Positions 58,814 to 64,000 of a stretch of DNA of 64,000 bases are shown here, piece after piece. The position numbers and the translations under genes were made by a program. The notes under the pieces were generated by a model. That model had not been told where the DNA came from, did no database searches, and saw only the letters and a list, made by a program, of their open reading frames with translations. Each line of letters opens with the position of its first letter. Positions within the stretch are counted from its first letter, which is position 1. This DNA is from Phycisphaeraceae bacterium (GTDB lineage Bacteria; Planctomycetota; Phycisphaerae; Phycisphaerales; UBA1924), in contig JAHBXK010000007.1 in assembly GCA_019636535.1 (NCBI GenBank), positions 1-64,000 of the forward strand, given 5' to 3'.

Positions 58814-61800
58814 ATGCGTGCGGGCGAACCGATGGGAGATACGGTTACGTCGCTCGATCCGACCAAGTGCATCCGAGTCCGAGGGGCTCGCGAGCACAAC
58901 CTGAAGTCGATCGACGTCGACATACCTCGCGATCGGCTGGTCGTCATCACAGGGCTCAGCGGTTCGGGGAAGTCGTCGCTGGCCTTTGACACCATCTTCG
59001 CCGAAGGACAGCGGAAGTACATGGAGTCGCTTTCGGCGTACGCCCGACAGTTCCTTGACCAACTCAAGAAACCCGATGTCGACGATATCGAAGGGCTGCC
59101 CCCGACCATCGCGATCGAGCAGCGCAGCGGCACCGCGAGCCCACGCTCAACCGTGGCAACGACCACGGAGATCTACGACTATCTGAGGCTGCTCTACGCG
59201 CGGTGCGGCCAGCCGCGGTGTTGGCATCCGACAAAGGTCAAGAAGGACGGGACGGTGCTGGAACGGTGCGGCAAGCCCATCGAAGCGAGCAGCGCGAGCC
59301 AGATCGTGCAGACGGTGATCGGGAGCGCTTCGAGCAGTAAGTCGCCCGAAAGCGGACACCGGTTGATGATCCTTGCGCCGGCGGTTCGTGCGAAAAAGGG
59401 GTTCCACAAGGAAGTGTTGGAAGATGCGCAGGGCAAGGGCTGGAGCCGGGTGCGAGTGAACGGGCGGGTGCTTGACATCCGCGAGACCCTGAAGATCGGT
59501 GGCGAGAACCCGATGGGGCTTGGGCGGTACGAGAAGCACACAATCGATGTGGTCGTGGACCGGATCTCGCTTCGGCCCGACGACGATGGCTCAGCGCGTC
59601 AGCGCCTGGCCGAGAGCATTGAGTCGGCGTTGCGGCTCGGCGAGGGGACCGTCGTGATCGCGGAAGAGTCGGCCCCCGATACGTGGACCGACCGCGTGTT
59701 CAGCGACAAGTTCGCGTGCGCGGAGCATCCGCAGTGCGCATTGGAGGAACTGTCACCGCGCGTGTTCAGTTTCAACTCGCCTCAGGGAGCGTGCGAGCAG
59801 TGCCACGGGCTGGGAGCAATCCAGGAATTCGAGGAAGACCTGGTTATCCCGGACAAGTCGCTATCGATCTCGCAAGGGGCGGTGAAGGCGTGGAAAGTGC
59901 CCCCGCCGATGGGGAAGTTCTACCGAAAGCGTCTGCGTCATTTCTGCGTGCAATTCGGGGTTGATCCGAACGAACCGGTGGAGAGCCTGCCGGCATGGGC
60001 GGTGCGGATCCTGCTTCATGGGTGCACCGCCGAGGACAAGAAGGAACACGGCGCAACGTTCGAGGGCGTAACAACCGGCCTGCGCGATTGGTATCAACGG
60101 ACGGAGAGTTCGTTCAGCCGGGAGTGGCTGGGCCAATTCATGCGTGAGCGTGAGTGCCCGACGTGCCACGGCGATAGGCTGCGGATCGGATCGCTGCACG
60201 TGCTGGTGGAAAGTGCGCACGTGCCGGATCGTGTACGCACGGAATCGGGCACGATGATCGGCGGGCGCAGAAGTGGAAGCGACGGCCGCACCGCGCTGAA
60301 CATCGCACAACTGGCCCGACTGACGATCACGGACGCCGCTGCGTTCGTTGCGGGTCTACGGCTGACGAGCGAGCATCGCGTGATCGCCGAGCCGATCGTG
60401 AAGGAGGTGCTGGGCCGACTGGGGTTCCTCGAGTCGGTCGGACTGGATTACCTCTCTCTGGATCGCAAGACCGGGACGCTGTCGGGGGGCGAGGCCCAGC
60501 GCATCCGGCTGGCGACGCAAGTCGGATCGAAACTGGTGGGCGCCTGCTACGTTCTCGATGAGCCGACCATCGGCCTGCACCAGCGAGACAACGCAAGGCT
60601 GATCGAAACGCTGCGCAAGTTGGCCGATACGGGCGGCGGCGGGAACACGGTGATCGTCGTCGAGCACGATGAGGACATGATCCGCGCAGCGGACTGGGTG
60701 CTGGACATCGGGCCGGGTCCGGGCGTGCACGGCGGCCGTGTGGTGGCGCAGGGGCCCGTGGAGACCATTATCGCGCAGACTCGGGCGAGGGTTCCGAGAC
60801 AACTCGCAGCCAGCACGAACGGCCACGCGGAGTTGGGGACGGACGGAAAGTCGCTATCGCAGACGGGGTTGTACCTGTCGGGGTTGAAGAGAATCACGCC
60901 GCACGCGCGGCGACGACTGAGCGCTAAGCGAGCGCTCGTCGTGAAGAACGCCTCGGAGAACAACCTGAAGTCGATCGACGCAACATTCCCGCTCGGCGGA
61001 TTGATCTGCGTGACCGGCGTGAGCGGCTCGGGAAAGAGCACGCTCGTGAACGACATTCTCCTGCGAGGCGTGAAGCGTGAATTGCTCGGCTCGAAGGACC
61101 GGCCGGGGAAGCACCAGAAGATCGTGGGGCTCAAGCATGTGGACAGGGTGATCGAAGTAGATCAAAGTCCCATCGGTCGAACGCCGCGATCCAACCCGGC
61201 AACCTACACGGGGATCTTCGACGAAATCCGACGCGTGTTCGCGGCGACGAAGGAGTCCAAGATCCGCGGATACCAGCCGGGACGATTCAGTTTCAACGTG
61301 CGTTCACAGGCCGGGGGCGGTCGTTGCGAGGCGTGCGAAGGGCAAGGGCTGAAGAAGATCGAGATGCACTTCCTGCCGAACGTGTACGTCACGTGCGAAG
61401 CGTGCGGCGGCAAGCGATACAACCGGGAGACGCTGGAGGTCGCCTATCGGGGAAAGTCGATCGCGGACGTGCTCTCGATGACGGTCGAGACGGCCTGCGG
61501 ATTCTTCGAGAATCACCCGCGTATCAAGCGGTTCGTCGAGTGCCTGCGCGACGTTGGGCTGGGGTACCTGGAACTCGGTCAACCGAGCACGACGCTGTCC
61601 GGGGGTGAGGCGCAGCGCGTGAAACTGGCAACCGAACTGGGCAAGACGGGTGGGAGTCTCCCGAACGGTAATCGCCCGATCGGACGCGAGACGGAGGATG
61701 AGAAGGGTTTGGATGAGGAGGAGTTGGATCTGCCGGCGGCGGGCTCGAAGCAGCCCGCAGTGAACGGCGGCGCACACACGCTGTACGTTTTGGACGAGCC

Positions 61801-62077
61801 AACGACCGGCCTGCACTTCGAGGACGTTCGGAAACTTCTAGGCGTACTCGATCGGCTTGCGGACGCGGGAAGCACGCTCGTCGTGATCGAGCACAACCTC
61901 GACGTGATCAAGTGCGCGGACTGGATCATCGATCTCGGACCGGAGGGCGGAGACAAGGGGGGCACGATCGTGTGCGAGGGGACTCCCGACGATGTGATGA
62001 GGCACGAATCGAGCTACACGGGCCGGCACCTGAAGCAGCATCTTGAGGCAGAGATGCAACGCAGTCGTCTGGCGTGA
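58814..62077 (+). CDS. uvrA: Excinuclease ABC subunit UvrA with expanded zinc region and insertion
   Basis: UvrA recognises bulky DNA lesions in nucleotide excision repair and carries two ABC ATPase halves. Walker A1 GLSGSGKS is near residue 47 and Walker A2 GVSGSGKST near 735. ABC signatures LSGGEAQR are near 556 and 928. Zinc modules are CxxC-type ([23 protein letters not shown] ... CEACGGKR), but the first Cys pair reads CAEHPQC (C-x5-C). About 47 residues separate the second signature block from [10 protein letters not shown], against about 8 usually, and include an acidic stretch. The total is 1087 residues (E. coli 940). The ATG at 58814 is one of two close candidates (also 58832). Confidence 0.95.
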   Translation: MRAGEPMGDTVTSLDPTKCIRVRGAREHNLKSIDVDIPRDRLVVITGLSGSGKSSLAFDTIFAEGQRKYMESLSAYARQFLDQLKKPDVDDIEGLPPTIAIEQRSGTASPRSTVATTTEIYDYLRLLYARCGQPRCWHPTKVKKDGTVLERCGKPIEASSASQIVQTVIGSASSSKSPESGHRLMILAPAVRAKKGFHKEVLEDAQGKGWSRVRVNGRVLDIRETLKIGGENPMGLGRYEKHTIDVVVDRISLRPDDDGSARQRLAESIESALRLGEGTVVIAEESAPDTWTDRVFSDKFACAEHPQCALEELSPRVFSFNSPQGACEQCHGLGAIQEFEEDLVIPDKSLSISQGAVKAWKVPPPMGKFYRKRLRHFCVQFGVDPNEPVESLPAWAVRILLHGCTAEDKKEHGATFEGVTTGLRDWYQRTESSFSREWLGQFMRERECPTCHGDRLRIGSLHVLVESAHVPDRVRTESGTMIGGRRSGSDGRTALNIAQLARLTITDAAAFVAGLRLTSEHRVIAEPIVKEVLGRLGFLESVGLDYLSLDRKTGTLSGGEAQRIRLATQVGSKLVGACYVLDEPTIGLHQRDNARLIETLRKLADTGGGGNTVIVVEHDEDMIRAADWVLDIGPGPGVHGGRVVAQGPVETIIAQTRARVPRQLAASTNGHAELGTDGKSLSQTGLYLSGLKRITPHARRRLSAKRALVVKNASENNLKSIDATFPLGGLICVTGVSGSGKSTLVNDILLRGVKRELLGSKDRPGKHQKIVGLKHVDRVIEVDQSPIGRTPRSNPATYTGIFDEIRRVFAATKESKIRGYQPGRFSFNVRSQAGGGRCEACEGQGLKKIEMHFLPNVYVTCEACGGKRYNRETLEVAYRGKSIADVLSMTVETACGFFENHPRIKRFVECLRDVGLGYLELGQPSTTLSGGEAQRVKLATELGKTGGSLPNGNRPIGRETEDEKGLDEEELDLPAAGSKQPAVNGGAHTLYVLDEPTTGLHFEDVRKLLGVLDRLADAGSTLVVIEHNLDVIKCADWIIDLGPEGGDKGGTIVCEGTPDDVMRHESSYTGRHLKQHLEAEMQRSRLA

Positions 62078-62171
62078 TGATGCGTTTCACGACCGCCCGG
62101 CTCTGCAATCGCGACTTTCGCAATCCTTCGATGCGATGCGAGCCTTGAGCGAGGATGCGGGTGGGAGGTGA

Positions 62172-62208
62172 TTCAAAAAGGAAAGCGGCGGGCCTTTCGG
62201 CCCGCCGC
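62172..62208 (-). terminator. Intrinsic terminator of the DUF11 lipoprotein gene
   Basis: On the minus strand a perfect 10-bp stem (GCGGCGGGCC / GGCCCGCCGC) closes a GAAA loop and is followed by TTTCCTTTTTG. It lies 42 bases after the lipoprotein stop. In the plus direction no T-run follows, so uvrA probably does not use it as a terminator. Confidence 0.85.
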
Positions 62209-62250
62209 GCTTGTCAATTGCTCACAGGTGTCCGATCGAGACGGACGGGA

Positions 62251-63882
62251 TCACTTCCCAACGAAGTTGGTGAGTTCGTCGTCGCGGATCGGAGTCCGGA
62301 TCTGATCGCAGGTGGTCTCGGCGATGACGAGTTTCTCGCCCGGGGTGGTCGCACGAACCGTCAACGTGAAGCGGCGGTTCTCACCGGGCTTCAGGACGCC
62401 GGTGATGCCGGTGAAGGTGAGCTTGCGACCCTCGATGGCCGGTGCGCGCGGCGCGTCGGTCGCGACGAACTCCATGCCCTCGGGGAGCGTGACGACCACG
62501 CGAACGTTGGTCAGGTCCACCTGTCCCTGGTTGCCAACCTCGTAGCGGAGGATGTGCGGGTCGCCGACAAACACGACGCCGTCATCGTCCGTCAGCAGCG
62601 TGCGGATGTCGGGCAGACCGATGACCTCGAACGAGCAGTTGGCGCTGACGGCCGAGGCGCACACGGCGGTGGCCGAAGCCTCACAGCGGACCGCCCCCGC
62701 GCCGGTCGTACGAACGGTCATGGAGAACGTTCGGCTCTCGCCGGCGTTCAGGCTACCGACGTTCCACGTGACCCGACCACCCGCCATGGCGCCGTTGTTG
62801 TCGGCGGACATGAACTGCGCGTTGGCCGGAACGACGGCCGTGACCACCGTGTTCGCGGCAACACCGTTGCCGGTGTTCTTGACGGTGAACTTGCAGGTGT
62901 TGGGCAGGCCGATGTTCGTCCGGGTGCCGCACTCGGCCGCGATCTCAAGGGTCGGTTGGCGTACGAGCGTCGAAGTGGAGTTCGAAGTCGCGGTGATATC
63001 ACCCGAAGCAACCGTGGCGGTGTTCTGGTAGGTGCCGGGGCGTGTTGCCTTGGCGGCGATGTTGACCTGCTTGGCCTGTCCCGGGGCGAGCGTGCCGAGA
63101 TCAACCTCAACCGAGGACTTGCCGTCGGTGGTGGTCAGACCCTGCGGGAAAGTGTCCTTGACCATCACGTTGTCGAGCGCCATGTTGCCGGTGTTGCGGA
63201 CCTCGATGCGCATGTTGATCGGGTCGCAGAGCAGCACCTCGGCCGGTGCCTGCTTGGTAATGGCAATCGCCGGCTCAACAACATTGGTGGCAACGCAGAG
63301 GGCGTTGTTGTACGAGACGCTGATGCAGTCGGAACTGGTGCCAACCTTCTCTGCACGTGCGGTGACCTTGATCACCTGGGTCTTGCAGGCGCCCAAGTCG
63401 CCGATCACCCATTGAGTCGAGTTGTTCGGTCCGCGCGTCGCGGAAGGAACCGAACTGACAACGGTCTGGTTGTCGGTGTTCTCAAGAGTCACCAGAACGT
63501 TCTGGAGGTTGCCCTCGGTGAGGTTGGTGACGTGGATCTCGTAGCCGTACTCGCGGCCGAGGCGGACCTGGCGCGGCATCACCTGATGCAGTTGCACCGC
63601 GCTCGTGGCCGGGTTGCCGGTGGGGAAAGCAAGGCCTGAGACGGTCATGCCCTGACCGACGGGAGGGTTGTACGTTGGGCAACCCGCAGCGCGCCGCGGC
63701 GCGGGCGCAGGCTCCTGACGGGGCGCCGGCTCGGCCTGACGCGGGATGGTGTTGGCCCACGCGTCCGAGTTCCAGCGACTGGATTCACCGCCGTGCGTGT
63801 CCGAACTGCAGCCCGAAAGCACCATGGCCCCCACAGCGCAGATGGCCGTGAACGCCGTTTTCCGCCACAATCTGATGTTCAT
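62251..63882 (-). CDS. DUF11-repeat lipoprotein (OmcB-like)
   Basis: A 543-residue lipoprotein: the signal sequence MNIRLWRKTAFTAICAVGAM is followed by the lipobox VLSGC. After a Pro/Arg-rich linker come four or five repeats of the DUF11 type (for example EVRNTGNMALDNVMVKDTFP; TVKNTGNGVAANTVVTAVVP; EVGNQGQVDLTNVRVVVTLP), with Cys residues spread through them. This is the architecture of cysteine-rich chlamydial OmcB-type outer-membrane proteins and many planctomycete surface proteins. The ATG at 63882 has GAGGAG upstream; further upstream codons are open but unlikely. Confidence 0.88.
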   Translation of the reverse strand: MNIRLWRKTAFTAICAVGAMVLSGCSSDTHGGESSRWNSDAWANTIPRQAEPAPRQEPAPAPRRAAGCPTYNPPVGQGMTVSGLAFPTGNPATSAVQLHQVMPRQVRLGREYGYEIHVTNLTEGNLQNVLVTLENTDNQTVVSSVPSATRGPNNSTQWVIGDLGACKTQVIKVTARAEKVGTSSDCISVSYNNALCVATNVVEPAIAITKQAPAEVLLCDPINMRIEVRNTGNMALDNVMVKDTFPQGLTTTDGKSSVEVDLGTLAPGQAKQVNIAAKATRPGTYQNTATVASGDITATSNSTSTLVRQPTLEIAAECGTRTNIGLPNTCKFTVKNTGNGVAANTVVTAVVPANAQFMSADNNGAMAGGRVTWNVGSLNAGESRTFSMTVRTTGAGAVRCEASATAVCASAVSANCSFEVIGLPDIRTLLTDDDGVVFVGDPHILRYEVGNQGQVDLTNVRVVVTLPEGMEFVATDAPRAPAIEGRKLTFTGITGVLKPGENRRFTLTVRATTPGEKLVIAETTCDQIRTPIRDDELTNFVGK

Positions 63883-64000
63883 TTCGTAGTCTCCTCGTAT
63901 CTGTTGTTGTCTGCTGAATCGTCGGCGGACTCGCCGACCAGTGTCAGGGAGAAACCCCACAATGCGTCATGGTATGGCGGGTGACTCTCTGTCCAGCGCG
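63883..64000 (-). other. Upstream region of the lipoprotein gene at the window edge
   Basis: The 118 bases up to the window edge hold the ribosome site GAGGAG and a 6-base hairpin (CGGCGA / CCGCCG type) in the predicted leader. I see no convincing promoter and no other gene. Confidence 0.35.

Noticed and set aside
62155..63639. Plus-strand open frame of 494 codons opposite the DUF11 lipoprotein
   Set aside because: Antisense to a lipoprotein with a clear signal sequence and repeats; no ribosome site or domain.
1..64000. CRISPR arrays, insertion sequences, prophage, tRNA or rRNA genes
   Set aside because: No repeat-spacer array, transposase, inverted terminal repeats, tRNA cloverleaf or rRNA stretch was recognised by eye. 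Xer is the only recombinase and has no mobile-element flanks. A computational scan would be needed to exclude small RNAs.

Overview
This window is a stretch of GC-rich bacterial chromosome that most resembles a planctomycete, probably a flagellated member of the Phycisphaerae. That placement is inferred from gene content, not from a phylogenetic test. The clues are a ribosomal superoperon lacking rpmD (L30), rpsD, adk and map at their usual places; a small zinc-ribbon protein of the kind common in planctomycetes; a thioredoxin-fold YyaL protein carrying a DsbD-like domain; minor pilins with EF-hand/dockerin-like repeats; and a DUF11-repeat lipoprotein. Long open frames lie opposite almost every real gene because of the high GC content, and they are not reported.

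Layout. (1) 1-14954, all minus strand: S10-spc-alpha ribosomal superoperon in the order rpsJ, rplC, rplD, rplW, rplB, rpsS, rplV, rpsC, rplP, rpmC, rpsQ, rplN, rplX, rplE, rpsN, rpsH, rplF, rplR, rpsE, rplO, secY, infA, rpmJ, rpsM, rpsK, rpoA (rpoA is cut by the window edge). A candidate promoter and a terminator-like hairpin sit in the 487-base region upstream of rpsJ. (2) 15442-20420, plus: a secreted protein of unknown function, a lipoprotein M28 peptidase and ruvB. (3) 20465-24776, minus: a zinc-ribbon coiled-coil protein, cdsA, uppS and purA. (4) 24955-33307: a small zinc ribbon, a YyaL-DsbD-like fusion, an unknown protein, galE, a DedA/YqaA-type membrane protein, a transglutaminase-like protein and an NnrD-type dehydratase. 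(5) 33330-40055, minus: pilus or type II secretion genes (PilT, GspF/PilC and three pilin-like proteins). (6) 40298-50995, plus: flagellar genes flgI, a rod-binding FlgJ-like gene, flgN, flgK, flgL, fliW, csrA and two flagellins. (7) 51120-63882: Xer recombinase, two proteins of unknown function, pyrB, an alpha/beta hydrolase, a GT39-like glycosyltransferase, uvrA and a DUF11 lipoprotein.

Most interesting regulation. The flagellar block carries two sigma-54 type -24/-12 promoters placed so close to flgI and flgK that their transcripts would start 5 and 1 nt before the start codon. Both flagellin genes have a Shine-Dalgarno embedded in ACGGA plus an upstream hairpin that presents GGA in its loop, which is the two-site layout used by CsrA. 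fliW and csrA lie directly upstream, so a CsrA-FliW-flagellin loop is likely. Most interesting proteins: ribosomal L22 with an N-terminal helix-turn-helix-like domain, a short S14 that has lost its zinc site, UvrA with a large acidic insertion in its second ATPase half, and a 962-residue pilin-like protein with EF-hand-like repeats.

No tRNA, rRNA, CRISPR array, insertion sequence or prophage was recognised.
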